Shown: positions 45,463 to 53,821 of the stretch, piece by piece
Numbering within the stretch: position 1 is the first letter of the stretch
Layout of the letters: each line of letters opens with the position of its first letter
Source of the DNA: JADLDB01 sp040752975
GTDB taxonomy: Bacteria; Myxococcota; Myxococcia; Myxococcales; Myxococcaceae
DNA: 64,000 nt
Assembly: GCA_040752975.1 (NCBI GenBank)
Contig: JBFMHF010000006.1
Coordinates: 1-64,000, forward strand
Direction: 5' to 3'
Program-made: the position numbers and the translations under genes
Notes under the pieces: generated by a model
The model's database searches: none
What the model was told of the DNA's origin: nothing
Seen by the model: the letters and a program-made list of their open reading frames with translations, nothing else

Positions 45463-46151
45463 GGCTCCCCCCGGGGAAATGGAGCGTTGCTCGGTGTGGG
45501 CTTTGCCCTAACGGTGGGGCAAGGCCCGCGCGCAGAAATCGACTGGTGCGCTGCGTCGACGACGGGCGAGGCGGAGGGATTTCGGCGGCCTCGCATCCAC
45601 GTCAGGCCCGCGACGGTCGGCCGGGGCGGACCAGGAACCGGGGTGGAGGCGCCGTCACGAACCACTGCGCGGGCGTTCTCGACGACAGCCGGGGCGGCCA
45701 CGGGCCGGGTGGAGTCCGCCGTGCCGACTCGTCGCGCGCGCCGCCGAAGGGGGCGGACGCGGGCTACGGGGCGGTGTGGACGACTCGTCGCGCCCGCGTC
45801 AGCGACGACGCCCGGGTTGGGCCACGCGCCGAGGCGCAGCCCACCGTCACGACTCGCTGCGCTGACATCTGCGACGACGTCCGGGTTGGGCCGTGGGCCT
45901 GGGTGGAGTCCGCCGTGCCGACTCGTCGCGCGCGCCGCCGAAGGGGGCGGACGCGGGCTACGGGGCGGTGTGGACGACTCGTCGCGCCCCCGTCAGCGAC
46001 GACGCAGGTTGGGCCACGCGCCGAGGCGCAGCCCACCGTCACGACTCGCTGCGCTGACATCTGCGACGACGTCGGGGTTGGGCCGTGGGCCTGGATGGGG
46101 TCCGCCGTGACGACTCGTCGCGCTCGCACCTCCGAAGGCGGCGGACGCGGG
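45463..46151. repeat. decayed non-coding part of the 69-bp repeat array
   Basis: No real gene. 45463-45595 is the upstream region of the M29-like gene. From about 45596 to 46151 the minus strand carries repeat units like those in the neighbouring reading frame but disturbed by frameshifts and stops. Two blocks (from 45721 and from 45915) are near-identical over about 190 bp, so the array has duplicated at higher order as well. Open frames here on either strand are shadows of the repeats. Confidence 0.75.
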
Positions 46152-46660
46152 CTACGGGGCGGGGTGGAGCCCGCCGTCACGACTCGAAACACCCGCGTCT
46201 CGGAAGGCGGCCGGAGCGGGCCAGGCGCCGGGGTAGAGTCCGCCGTCACGACTCGACGCGCCCGCGTCTGCGACCACGGCCGGGGCGGGCCAGGCGCCGG
46301 GGCGAAGCCCGCCGTCACGACTCGACGCGCCCGCGTCTGCGACCACGGCCGGGGCGGGCCACGGGCCGGGACGAAGTCCGCCGTCACTCGTCGCGCCTGC
46401 GTCTGCGACGACGCTCGGCGCGGGCCACGGGCCGGGGCGAAGTCCGCCGTCGAGAGTGGCCCCTGCGTCGGACGCTGGCGAGGGCCCGCCTGCCGACGCG
46501 CCGGTCGTCGCGAACCACCGCCGGGAGTCCGTCGTGCCCGGAGGGCCTGCGTCGAGCGCGACGGTGGCGGGCGACGGCCAAGGCCCGGGGCGGAGGCCAC
46601 CGTCAGGCGACAGGGCGCGCATGGGGACGCCCCAGGGGCCGGGCGAAAGTCCGCCGTTCG
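45596..46660 (-). repeat. 69-bp minisatellite array
   Basis: Tandem units of about 69 bp (23 codons). In frame they encode DGGLRPGAWPAPAVVADAG-ASSR. The part from 46152 up is the C-terminus of the M3-like protein; the part below is past its stop codon and degenerate. Units are most alike around 46160-46440 and diverge outward. Confidence 0.82.
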
Positions 46661-48236
46661 TTCGATCCGCTGCCGCGAGGGAGGAGGAGGCCACCCCGAG
46701 GCGTGTCGCCAGAGGCGCTTCGGTGCCGCGTCCCCACAGCGCGGAGATCGTCTGCCAGCTCTCCTTCTTCGCGAACCAGTCGTCCGAAAGGCGGGCGGCC
46801 GCGAGGCGGGCCAACTCCGCGGCCTTGAGGGTGGTGGCTGAGCGGAGGAAGTCGTCGGTGTCGATGCGCCAGCGCACGCCGTCGTCCGCCGAGGGCGGCA
46901 GGGCCAGCGCGCGGGCCATGAGCTGCACGTACCGGCTGCGCGCCTCCGCCTCAGGCAGCCCCTGCGTCTCGAGGCGCACCAGCACCACGCCCGCCGCGCG
47001 CCGCAGCACGAAGAGGCGGTGGGTCGTCCACGCGTCGACCACCGCCTTCTGCGCCTCGCCGGTGACGCCCACCGAGTCGAGCCAGGCCGGCGAAGCCACC
47101 AGGCTGGAGAACAGCTCGCCCAGGGCCTGCACGGACGCGGGGTCGCCCAGCCGCTCGGTGGCGAGGTGGCCCGTCTTCGCTTCCCGCAGCGCGAGCGCGG
47201 CGCCCAGCTCGGAGAACAGCGAGGCCTGATCTCTCAGCCCACCCACTGGGCGGAAGCTGACGCGGACGTCCGTCTGCGTGGGCGCGACCGTCAGGGGCAG
47301 GGGGTGCTTCGCCGCGCGCTCCGAGAGCTCGAGCGTGAGGCCGGGCCGCCCGTAGATGCCGAGGCCGCCCAGGAGGGCGATGGCGCGGGGGGCGAGCTGA
47401 TCCTTCGGGAACGCGGCGTCGGCGGCGGCGCTCACCCGCAACAGGCGCGGCAGCTCAGCGCGGGTGAGGTTGGCCAGCGGGAGGCGAACGTCGGCGTCGG
47501 ACTGCCGCTGGAGCGCGAGGCGCCAGGCCTCCTCGGTGCTGTTGAGCACGGCCTCGGCTGCGCGGGCGAGCTCGTCCAGCTCCAGCTCCCGGGTCTCCGC
47601 GGCGAGCTCCAGCACCGAGGGGCTGTCCAGCTTGAGGGCGAGCTCGGCGGCCCTCGCGTCGCGCCGGGCCAGCGCGGCGTCGAGCCGCTCGGCGGCGGCC
47701 AGGGAGGCCTTCCACAACGCCCTGCGCCTCACCGCGCTCTTCTCGGTGAGGAGCAGCCGCGGCAGTTCTCGCCACGCGACGTCCTTCCCGTCGACGGCGA
47801 AGGTGAGGCCTGCTTCCAGGCTGGCGACGGCGTCGTTTTCCGTCGCCAGCTCGCGGGCCAGCAGCTCGCCCATCAGCCAGTGCTCGAGGTGGGCGGCGCG
47901 GCGGGCGTCGGCCGCGGGCAGGCGAGCGCGGGCGGCGCGCAGATCGAGCAGCGCCTCGCGGGCGAAGAGCGCCCCGTGTCCGGTGAGGGCGCGTGAGAGA
48001 TCCAGGTTGGCGCCAGTGGTCCAGTGGCTCCAGAGCGCCTCGTCCTGGGCGCGGAGGATCTCGCCTGCCTCGGCCTCGATGGCGTCGAGGCGGACGAGCA
48101 GGGGGTCGACGCCAGCGTCCGGTGGCGCAACCTCCACCACCTCCGGGACGGACTTCGGGCAGCCGAGGGCGCCGGCCAGGCACAGCACGCCGAAGAGGCG
48201 AAGGAGTTTCACTGCGGCTGCGGGGGCGTCTCTCAA
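46152..48236 (-). CDS. lipoprotein, M3-peptidase-like fold without HExxH, repeat C-terminus
   Basis: 694 residues from a TTG at 48236 that overlaps the preceding stop (TTGA); a GTG at 48212 is an alternative. Lipobox ALGC (C26). Residues 40-510 resemble M3 oligoendopeptidases, including the late WRIDTDDFLRSATTLKAAEL and ALWGRG. At the place of the zinc motif HExxH the sequence reads LFSELGAAL (S342, E343, A346), so both His are missing and it should not be a zinc peptidase. From about 528 on it is made of 23-residue repeats ending at a TAG (46152) that interrupts the repeat pattern. Likely a surface binding protein. Second of a coupled pair with the gene upstream. Confidence 0.8.
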   Translation of the reverse strand: MRDAPAAAVKLLRLFGVLCLAGALGCPKSVPEVVEVAPPDAGVDPLLVRLDAIEAEAGEILRAQDEALWSHWTTGANLDLSRALTGHGALFAREALLDLRAARARLPAADARRAAHLEHWLMGELLARELATENDAVASLEAGLTFAVDGKDVAWRELPRLLLTEKSAVRRRALWKASLAAAERLDAALARRDARAAELALKLDSPSVLELAAETRELELDELARAAEAVLNSTEEAWRLALQRQSDADVRLPLANLTRAELPRLLRVSAAADAAFPKDQLAPRAIALLGGLGIYGRPGLTLELSERAAKHPLPLTVAPTQTDVRVSFRPVGGLRDQASLFSELGAALALREAKTGHLATERLGDPASVQALGELFSSLVASPAWLDSVGVTGEAQKAVVDAWTTHRLFVLRRAAGVVLVRLETQGLPEAEARSRYVQLMARALALPPSADDGVRWRIDTDDFLRSATTLKAAELARLAAARLSDDWFAKKESWQTISALWGRGTEAPLATRLGVASSSLAAADRTNGGLSPGPWGVPMRALSPDGGLRPGPWPSPATVALDAGPPGTTDSRRWFATTGASAGGPSPASDAGATLDGGLRPGPWPAPSVVADAGATSDGGLRPGPWPAPAVVADAGASSRDGGLRPGAWPAPAVVADAGASSRDGGLYPGAWPAPAAFRDAGVSSRDGGLHPAP

Positions 48237-49204
48237 GGCGAGGTGTAGGAGCCCGTGACCTGCATCCGCTCCTGGGAGCGCTTGCCTGCACAGGCCTCGG
48301 CCTCACCGGAGAGCTTCCCGTCCTTGACCTCGACGTCGATCCTCCGGCAGCCGAAGGCGGGGGAGCCCTTGATCTCCGCTTTCGCCTGGAGCGCCTCGCG
48401 CTCCTTCGCGATCGCGTCCATCTCCTTCTTCGGGCCCTCGAAGCACGGCCCCATCTTCGCCGGGGGCAGCTTCCCGCACTCGCCCATCTTCTTCGAGACG
48501 GCGTTGGTGCGGTCCTCGAGGGCCTTCATCTCGGCCGACTTGAACAGGTCCTGCATCGCCTTCGCCTGTGCCATCTGGTCCTCGGGCGTGACATCCTGTT
48601 CCAGGCGGAGGTTGCCGGTCGACGCCCACACCGTCCACGGCACGGTGCCGAGCAGCTTGCCCGCGCGCTTCCACTCCCCGGTCGCCTTCGTCGTGTCGGT
48701 CGCGCCGAACTTCGTCTTCACCACCAGCGTGTCTTCGCCCACGACGAAGGTCCACGTGTGATTGCAGCCGATCACCAACCTCCGCGTCTGCGAGGCGGCT
48801 GACACCGGCGCCACCACCGTCACGTCGACCTGGTGCGGAGTGGCCGTCTTCTTCGCGTGCACCGTTGCCTCCCAGCCCTTCGCGGTGATGGCCTCCTTGA
48901 CGACCTCGAGGTCGTCACCGCGGATGCCCACGAGGCTGCCCGGCGCGATCTTCCCGGCCAACGTCACCGCCTTCGTCTCGTCGGGGCAGATCACGATCCC
49001 CTCGGCGGAGGTCGCCCCGAGGAACTGCACTTCGGGCGTGGGGTACTTCGCGTAGAGCGCCTTCTGGTCCTTGTCGAGGCCCAGCTTCTTCCTCTCGGCG
49101 TACGCGGCGGAGTGGAAGTCGCTCAGCTTCTTGCTCCACGCGTCGGCCAGGGCAGGCAGCGCTACCAGGACGGACAGCGACAGGGTGAGCCAGCGGTTCA
49201 TCAT
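48233..49204 (-). CDS. exported protein of unknown function
   Basis: 323 residues from ATG 49204, which overlaps the stop of the ligase-like gene (ATGA). Signal peptide MNRWLTLSLSVLVALPALADA. The mature part has KKLSDFHSAAYAERKKLGLDKDQ, a central beta-like region (TLAGKIAPGSLVGIRGDDLEVVKEAI...) and a charged helical segment near 220-275, with Cys in CGKLPPAKMGPCFEG and FGCRRIDV and ACAGK. Not recognised. Start and stop overlaps on both sides place it in one operon between the O-antigen ligase-like gene and the M3-like lipoprotein. Confidence 0.8.
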   Translation of the reverse strand: MMNRWLTLSLSVLVALPALADAWSKKLSDFHSAAYAERKKLGLDKDQKALYAKYPTPEVQFLGATSAEGIVICPDETKAVTLAGKIAPGSLVGIRGDDLEVVKEAITAKGWEATVHAKKTATPHQVDVTVVAPVSAASQTRRLVIGCNHTWTFVVGEDTLVVKTKFGATDTTKATGEWKRAGKLLGTVPWTVWASTGNLRLEQDVTPEDQMAQAKAMQDLFKSAEMKALEDRTNAVSKKMGECGKLPPAKMGPCFEGPKKEMDAIAKEREALQAKAEIKGSPAFGCRRIDVEVKDGKLSGEAEACAGKRSQERMQVTGSYTSP

Positions 49205-50784
49205 TCCTCCAGGGAGAGGGCGAGTCCGACGACGGCGGCAAGAAGGCACAGGTCCGCGGGGCGAGCGAGGGGAAAATCGAAGAAGGCGCGGGTGGCGCTC
49301 GCGGCGAGGGCCGCCAGGAGAGCCGAGGCGATGGGACCCGACGCGCGCCACGCCCGGTGTAGCCCCAGGACGAAGACGAGCGCGACGGCCACCAGGCCCA
49401 ACAGCCCGCGTTCCAGGAGCAGCTCCAGCCAGTCGTCGTGAACGTGGTCCTGCAGCGCGGCGAACCGCGACCAGCGATGGGCGGCCACGCACGAGGCGTC
49501 CACTCCGCAGCGCGCGCGCCACCACTCCACCTCCCAGGCGGGCCAGAGCGCCTCCACCGCGCCGGGGCCCAGGCCGAGCAGGGGGGCGTCCAGGGCATGC
49601 GGCGCCGCGACGCTCGTGAGGTACAGCCGCCCCTGCAGCGCCTCGGCCGGCGATCGACCGAGCAACGGGCCGAGGAGCGCGAGGAACGCCACGCCCGCGA
49701 GGCCCCACCCCAGCCGGCGGCGCGGGGGACGGCCGTCGCCCACTCCGGGGTCCCTCGAGGGGCGCTGCGGCGTGGGGGCATCGACGCTGGCAGTCGGACG
49801 CGTGCGCTTGACACCCACCGAACCAGTGGAAGCCCGGGGCGGCGCGGCGGGCCGGGCGTCCGCAGGCGCGCTCGTGCGCTCGACGCTCCCGGAATCGGCC
49901 GAGGCCTGGGGCGGCGCGGCGGGCCGGGCGTCCGCAGGCGCGCTCGTGCGCTCGACGCTCGCGGAATCGGCCGAGGCCTGGGGCGGCGCGGCGGGCCGGG
50001 CGTCCGCAGGCGCACTCGTGCGCTCGACGCTCGCGGATCCAGCCACGCGTCCGTCCGGCGTGGACGTATGGGCGGGCGCCGTCGCTCCTTCGCGCTCGCC
50101 GTGGGACGGCTCCTCCCCACGGGAGCCTCGACGGGTCGCGTGGAGGGCGCCAACGGCCGCTGCCACCACCAGCCCCGCAGCGGTGGCGAAGGACCTCGTC
50201 ACCGCGAGCGCCGCGAGGAGCGCACCCGAGGCAAGCAACCAGAGGCCAGCCCGTGCGTGGGCCTGGCGGCGCGCCTGCAGCCACGCGCCGACCGCGAGAC
50301 AGAGGACCAGCGTCAGCGCCGAGGCGACGAAGTCCGGATTCCCCAGCGTGGCGTACAGGCGGACTCTCCCTGTCGCATCCGGGCCCAGCGCGCCGAAGGG
50401 GTCGATCCTGGCGGCCTGGAGGAGGACCACGAGGGACACCACCCCGCCGCTCGCGACGGCCGCGAGGAACAGCGGCTTGAGTTCAAGGCCGCTCGACGCC
50501 CACGCGAAGAGGGCGACACCGAAGGCGAGCTGCGTCCACACCGCGTCCGGCGAAGCGAGCTGGCCGGCTGACGCAGAGAGGACCGTCGAGAGGAGCGGCG
50601 CGGCGAAGAGCAGCTCGATTCGGCGGCGAGAGAAGGGGAGGAGCGCCAGCGACAGGGCGGCGCCCCCGGCGAGGGCGAGGCCCTTGGGGCCGTGGAAGGG
50701 CGAGTCGAGCCAGGGCGCCACCACGAGGAGCGCGGCGGCGACGGTGACCGCTGGAAGGGCGCCGCGGGCGAGCCACTTGAGCAC
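49201..50784 (-). CDS. O-antigen ligase/polymerase-like membrane protein
   Basis: About 527 residues from the GTG at 50784, taken because the first membrane helix follows at once; an in-frame ATG at 50916 would add 44 poorly conserved residues. About ten helices. The Wzy/WaaL signature RLYATLGNPDFVASALTLVLC and HVHDDWLELLLERGLLGLVAVALVFVLG (the large-loop His region) are present. A long cytosolic or periplasmic insert near the middle holds three copies of SVERTSAPADARPAAPP. Probably joins or polymerises a polyprenyl-linked glycan. Diverges from the MaoC gene. Confidence 0.83.
   Translation of the reverse strand: MLKWLARGALPAVTVAAALLVVAPWLDSPFHGPKGLALAGGAALSLALLPFSRRRIELLFAAPLLSTVLSASAGQLASPDAVWTQLAFGVALFAWASSGLELKPLFLAAVASGGVVSLVVLLQAARIDPFGALGPDATGRVRLYATLGNPDFVASALTLVLCLAVGAWLQARRQAHARAGLWLLASGALLAALAVTRSFATAAGLVVAAAVGALHATRRGSRGEEPSHGEREGATAPAHTSTPDGRVAGSASVERTSAPADARPAAPPQASADSASVERTSAPADARPAAPPQASADSGSVERTSAPADARPAAPPRASTGSVGVKRTRPTASVDAPTPQRPSRDPGVGDGRPPRRRLGWGLAGVAFLALLGPLLGRSPAEALQGRLYLTSVAAPHALDAPLLGLGPGAVEALWPAWEVEWWRARCGVDASCVAAHRWSRFAALQDHVHDDWLELLLERGLLGLVAVALVFVLGLHRAWRASGPIASALLAALAASATRAFFDFPLARPADLCLLAAVVGLALSLEE
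49836..50051 (-). repeat. three 72-bp tandem repeats within the ligase-like gene
   Basis: Units begin at 49836, 49908 and 49980; they encode SVERTSAPADARPAAPP-QASAD and differ at few bases. Length in multiples of 3 keeps the frame. They form a Pro/Ala-rich, probably unstructured insert. Confidence 0.9.
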
Positions 50785-50988
50785 GGGCGGCGGATGTTGC
50801 CATGAGCACGCGCTGCACCGGCCGCTTTCGAGCCCCAGCCCGGCGTACTCGCTCCTGCGGCCGAGGAGTCGACTGGCTGCGGCGGCGCTCGCGCCGAGCG
50901 CTGCACGCCGTGCCATCTCGGGCGCCCCTGCTGGCCTCGTCTCCCCGACGACGCGACAGGGGCGAGTGATCCGGCTAGATGGCCGCGC

Positions 50989-51438
50989 ATGGTGCGCTGG
51001 TACTTCGAGGACTTCACCCCGGGGATGACGTTCGAAGCGAAGGGCCCCACGCTGACCCGCGAGGCGATCATCGAGTTCGCGCGCCAGTTCGATCCGCAGC
51101 CCTTCCACCTGGACGAGGAGGCCGCGAAGAAGTCGCTCTTCGGCGGGCTGGCGGCGTCTGGCTGGCACACCGCCGCGCTGGCCATGCGGATGATGGTGGA
51201 CTGCTGGATGAACGACTCGGCCTCGCTCGGCTCTCCCGGTTTCGACGAACTGCGGTGGGTGAAGCCGGTGCTGGCGGGCGACACCCTCTCGGGAAGGGCG
51301 ACGGTGCTGGAGGTGAAGCCGTCGCAGTCGAAGCCTTTCATGGGCGCGGTGCGGATGAAGTGGGAAGTCTTCAACCAGAAGGGCGAGCTGGTGATGCACA
51401 CCACCAACTGGGGCCTCATCAAGAAGCGGGGGGCCTGA
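50989..51438 (+). CDS. MaoC-like (R)-hydratase domain protein
   Basis: 149 residues, single hot-dog domain. WYFEDFTPGMTFEAKGPTLTREAIIEFARQFDPQPFHLDEEAAKKSLFGGLAASGWHTAALAMRM matches the MaoC pattern, with the catalytic Asp/His pair (D36-P-Q-P-F-H40) intact. Acts on acyl-thioesters, usually adding or removing water at the 2-enoyl position. Followed 1 bp later by epmA. Substrate not determined. Confidence 0.9.
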   Translation: MVRWYFEDFTPGMTFEAKGPTLTREAIIEFARQFDPQPFHLDEEAAKKSLFGGLAASGWHTAALAMRMMVDCWMNDSASLGSPGFDELRWVKPVLAGDTLSGRATVLEVKPSQSKPFMGAVRMKWEVFNQKGELVMHTTNWGLIKKRGA

Positions 51439-51439
51439 G

Positions 51440-52429
51440 GTGCCCTCGGAGCGGCAATGGCAGGCGGCGCGCGCGCGGCGCTCGATGTACGGCGCCCTGC
51501 GGAGCTTTTTCGAGCTGCAGGGCTACCTCGAGGTGGAGACGCCGTGCCTGGTGCCCACGCCGGGCCTCGAGCCGCACATCGATCCCTTCGAGGTGCCCTT
51601 CGTCCCCCAGACGGACGTGGGGGCGCGCCGCTCGCTCTACCTCCACACCAGCCCCGAGTACGCGATGAAGCGGCTGCTCGCCGACGGCAGCCCGCCGCTG
51701 TTTCAGCTCTGCAAGACGTTCCGCAACGGCGAGGTGTCGCGCTCGCACAACCCCGAGTTCACCATGCTGGAGTTCTACCGGCCGCGCGCGGACTACCACG
51801 CGATCATGGCCGACCTGGAAGGCGCCCTCGGGGCGGTGGAAGCCCAGGTGACGCCCGACACGCAGCTGTTCCGCAGCACGCCGTACGAGCGCCTCACCGT
51901 GCGGGACGCGCTGGTGCGCTACGCGGGGATCGATCTCCGGCGCCACCCCGATGGCGCCAGCCTGAAGCGGGCGGCCGAGGCGCAGGGCGTGCACGTGGGC
52001 GCGTCGACGGCCTTCGACGACGTCTTCTTCCACGTCTTCCTCGAGAAGGTCGAGCCCAACCTGGGCCACGCGCGGCCCACCTTCCTCATCGAATACCCCG
52101 CCACGATGGCTTCGCTGGCGCGGCTCAAGCCTTCGGATCCGACGGTGGCCGAGCGCGTCGAGCTGTACGTCAAGGGCGTGGAGCTCGCCAACGGCTTCTC
52201 CGAGCTGACAGACGCGGTGGAGCAACGCAGGCGGCTCATCGAAGAACAGGACCTCCGGCGGGCCGCGGGCCGACCCGTCTTCGCGCTCGACGAGAAGTTC
52301 CTCGAAGCAGTGGGACGCATGCCGCCGTCGGCCGGCATCGCGGTCGGCCTCGATCGCGTCCTCATGCTGCTGCTCGGCGCGCGCGACATCTCCGACGTGC
52401 TGCTCTTCCCTGCGCACGACTTCGTCTGA
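51440..52429 (+). CDS. epmA: elongation factor P--(R)-beta-lysine ligase EpmA
   Basis: Class II lysyl-tRNA-synthetase-like enzyme without an anticodon domain; it attaches (R)-beta-lysine to EF-P so that ribosomes pass polyproline stretches. 329 residues, family length. Motif 2 FQLCKTFRNGEVSRSHNPEFTMLEFYR, ELANGFSELTD and motif 3 GIAVGLDRVLMLLLGARDISDVLLFP are intact. GTG start at 51440. EF-P itself and the lysine 2,3-aminomutase EpmB are not in the window. Many predicted proteins here are proline-rich, consistent with need for EF-P modification. Confidence 0.95.
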   Translation: MPSERQWQAARARRSMYGALRSFFELQGYLEVETPCLVPTPGLEPHIDPFEVPFVPQTDVGARRSLYLHTSPEYAMKRLLADGSPPLFQLCKTFRNGEVSRSHNPEFTMLEFYRPRADYHAIMADLEGALGAVEAQVTPDTQLFRSTPYERLTVRDALVRYAGIDLRRHPDGASLKRAAEAQGVHVGASTAFDDVFFHVFLEKVEPNLGHARPTFLIEYPATMASLARLKPSDPTVAERVELYVKGVELANGFSELTDAVEQRRRLIEEQDLRRAAGRPVFALDEKFLEAVGRMPPSAGIAVGLDRVLMLLLGARDISDVLLFPAHDFV

Positions 52430-52440
52430 GAAGTGGCGCT

Positions 52441-52458
52441 TCTTGATGCGCATCAAGA
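52441..52458. promoter_or_regulatory. 18-bp perfect palindrome
   Basis: TCTTGATGCGCATCAAGA reads the same on both strands. It lies 12 bp after the epmA stop and 60 bp before the next start, beside an AT-rich patch. It looks like an operator for a dimeric regulator; no T-run follows, so it is not a good terminator. Confidence 0.55.
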
Positions 52459-52463
52459 GGCGG

Positions 52464-52493
52464 TTGCGATCTAATATTGATATTGATTCGCAA
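52464..52493. promoter_or_regulatory. AT-rich inverted repeat with Fur-like core
   Basis: Arms TTGCGA (52464-52469) and TCGCAA (52488-52493) enclose an 18-bp AT-rich core with TTGATATTGATT, which partly matches a Fur box (TGATATT-G-ATT...). It stands out sharply in this GC-rich region and sits 25 bp before the ATG of the exported protein. Iron control is only suggested. Confidence 0.45.
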
Positions 52494-52517
52494 CATCCCG
52501 AAGAGAAGATCCCCGGC

Positions 52518-53033
52518 ATGAGACCTCCTTGCTGGGCGCTCCTCGTCGTGCTGCTCGCCTCCCCGGTGTTGGCCCAGAAGGCGGCGGTGCTTCGCCTGCC
52601 GCGCGCGCCGGAGCCGCTGGGCGAGTTCTCCTCGGAGGTGGAGGAGGCGATGGAGGTTCCAGCGGAGCCCGGGCTGTCCCCGGAGCCGGTCTTCGAGCGT
52701 CTGGGGAGCCGGCTGTACCTCGGCGTCACGCAGGTCGTCGCGATCCCACCGGAGCACCCGCAGGAGCCGCCGCAGCTCGAGCCGGCGCTCAAGGCCGCAT
52801 GGCGGGCCACGCCGCTGGTGTCGCTGGGGGTGGAGTACGTGGGCACGCTGGGGCCGGTCGCGCAGCCGTCGCCGCTGGGCGAGCAGTCTCATCGCCTCTT
52901 CGCCGCGGTCGATCTCGATTGGACGCGCGCGCTGCCGCGCTGTTGGCTGAACGTCGCGCTGGGCTACGACTTCACGGGGCCGGAAGGCTGGGTGGGGCGG
53001 CTCACCCTGGCCTTCGACCTCGAGCCGCGCTGA
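52518..53033 (+). CDS. exported protein, possible small beta-barrel
   Basis: 171 residues. Signal peptide MRPPCWALLVVLLASPVLAQ. A Pro/Glu-rich part (about 25-65) is followed by alternating-pattern strands: SRLYLGVTQVVAIPPE, PLVSLGVEYVGTLGPV, HRLFAAVDLDWTRALPRCWLNVALGYDFTG, WVGRLTLAFDLEPR, ending near an aromatic/charged residue as barrel proteins often do. Start is the ATG at 52518; an upstream TTG/ATG would run through the palindromic region. Function unknown; likely controlled by the palindromes upstream. Confidence 0.72.
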   Translation: MRPPCWALLVVLLASPVLAQKAAVLRLPRAPEPLGEFSSEVEEAMEVPAEPGLSPEPVFERLGSRLYLGVTQVVAIPPEHPQEPPQLEPALKAAWRATPLVSLGVEYVGTLGPVAQPSPLGEQSHRLFAAVDLDWTRALPRCWLNVALGYDFTGPEGWVGRLTLAFDLEPR

Positions 53034-53065
53034 CAGCCGGGGCGTGGGTGGTAGGGTGTCGAGGC

Positions 53066-53812
53066 GTGCCGCCCAAACCGCTGGACCTCCTCCGCACTGC
53101 GTTCGCCGGCGCCGCCGCCGTGGGCCTGACGGGCTCGCTGTCGGCAGTCGTCTCCGCGCTGACGCTCATCGACGAGCGCGCACCGGACTCCACCATCCGC
53201 CTCTGGGCGGACTCGGTGCTCAAGGCTTCGCGGGTGCGGACGAAGGCGGTGGGGCTGGACAACCTGCCGCCAGGCAACTTCGTCCTGTGCGTCAACCACC
53301 AGTCGAACTTCGATGCGCTGGTGCTGTTCCGCCACATCGAGCGGCACATGCGCTTCGTGGCCAAGGCCCAGCTGCGCAAGGTGCCCATCTTCGGCTTCGC
53401 GCTGGAGCGCGCGGGCAACATCTTCGTCGATCGCACCGGCACCAGCGCCGATCGCGAGAAGCTCCAGACGGCGGTGCAGGCGGTGCGGGAGCGCGTGTCG
53501 GTGGTCTTCTTCGCGGAAGGTACGCGCAGCGACGACGGCGTCTTGAGGCCCTTCAAGAAGGGCGCGGCGATCATGGCCCTCGAGGCGCAGGTGCCGCTGG
53601 TGCCGGCGGCGGTGGCAGGCACCCATCTCATCCTCCAGAAGGGCAGCCTGGCGATTCACCCCCGGCCCGCCGCGCTGTGCATCGGACCGCCCATCGAGAC
53701 GGCCGGCCTGTCGGTCGACGCGCGGGACGTCATCACCGAGCGCGCGCACGCTGAGGTCGCGCGGCTGCTGGAGGAAGGCAACCGGCTGGTCGCGGAGATG
53801 GAGCGCGGCTGA
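53066..53812 (+). CDS. 1-acylglycerol-3-phosphate acyltransferase (PlsC family)
   Basis: 248 residues, GTG start at 53066. Contains the HX4D acyltransferase motif NHQSNFD (H78, D83), GNIFVDR (substrate-binding) and FFAEGTRS (148-155), plus VPLVPAAVAG. A hydrophobic N-terminal segment (about 10-35) anchors it at the inner membrane. Makes phosphatidic acid from lysophosphatidic acid in known homologues; the acyl donor here is undetermined. Lies 32 bp after the barrel-like gene. Confidence 0.9.
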   Translation: MPPKPLDLLRTAFAGAAAVGLTGSLSAVVSALTLIDERAPDSTIRLWADSVLKASRVRTKAVGLDNLPPGNFVLCVNHQSNFDALVLFRHIERHMRFVAKAQLRKVPIFGFALERAGNIFVDRTGTSADREKLQTAVQAVRERVSVVFFAEGTRSDDGVLRPFKKGAAIMALEAQVPLVPAAVAGTHLILQKGSLAIHPRPAALCIGPPIETAGLSVDARDVITERAHAEVARLLEEGNRLVAEMERG

Positions 53813-53821
53813 GGGGTACGG

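Noticed and set aside
45596..46660. Possible CRISPR array.
   Set aside because: Units are contiguous and similar along their whole length, with no unique spacers, and part of the array is coding in frame.
45546..46841. A plus-strand open frame of 431 codons over the repeat array.
   Set aside because: Its sequence is only the reverse of the minisatellite (repeated TRRARVCDHGRGG) and it overlaps the true minus-strand lipoprotein gene.
49836..50051. Possible CRISPR array.
   Set aside because: Three in-frame 72-bp coding repeats without spacers.
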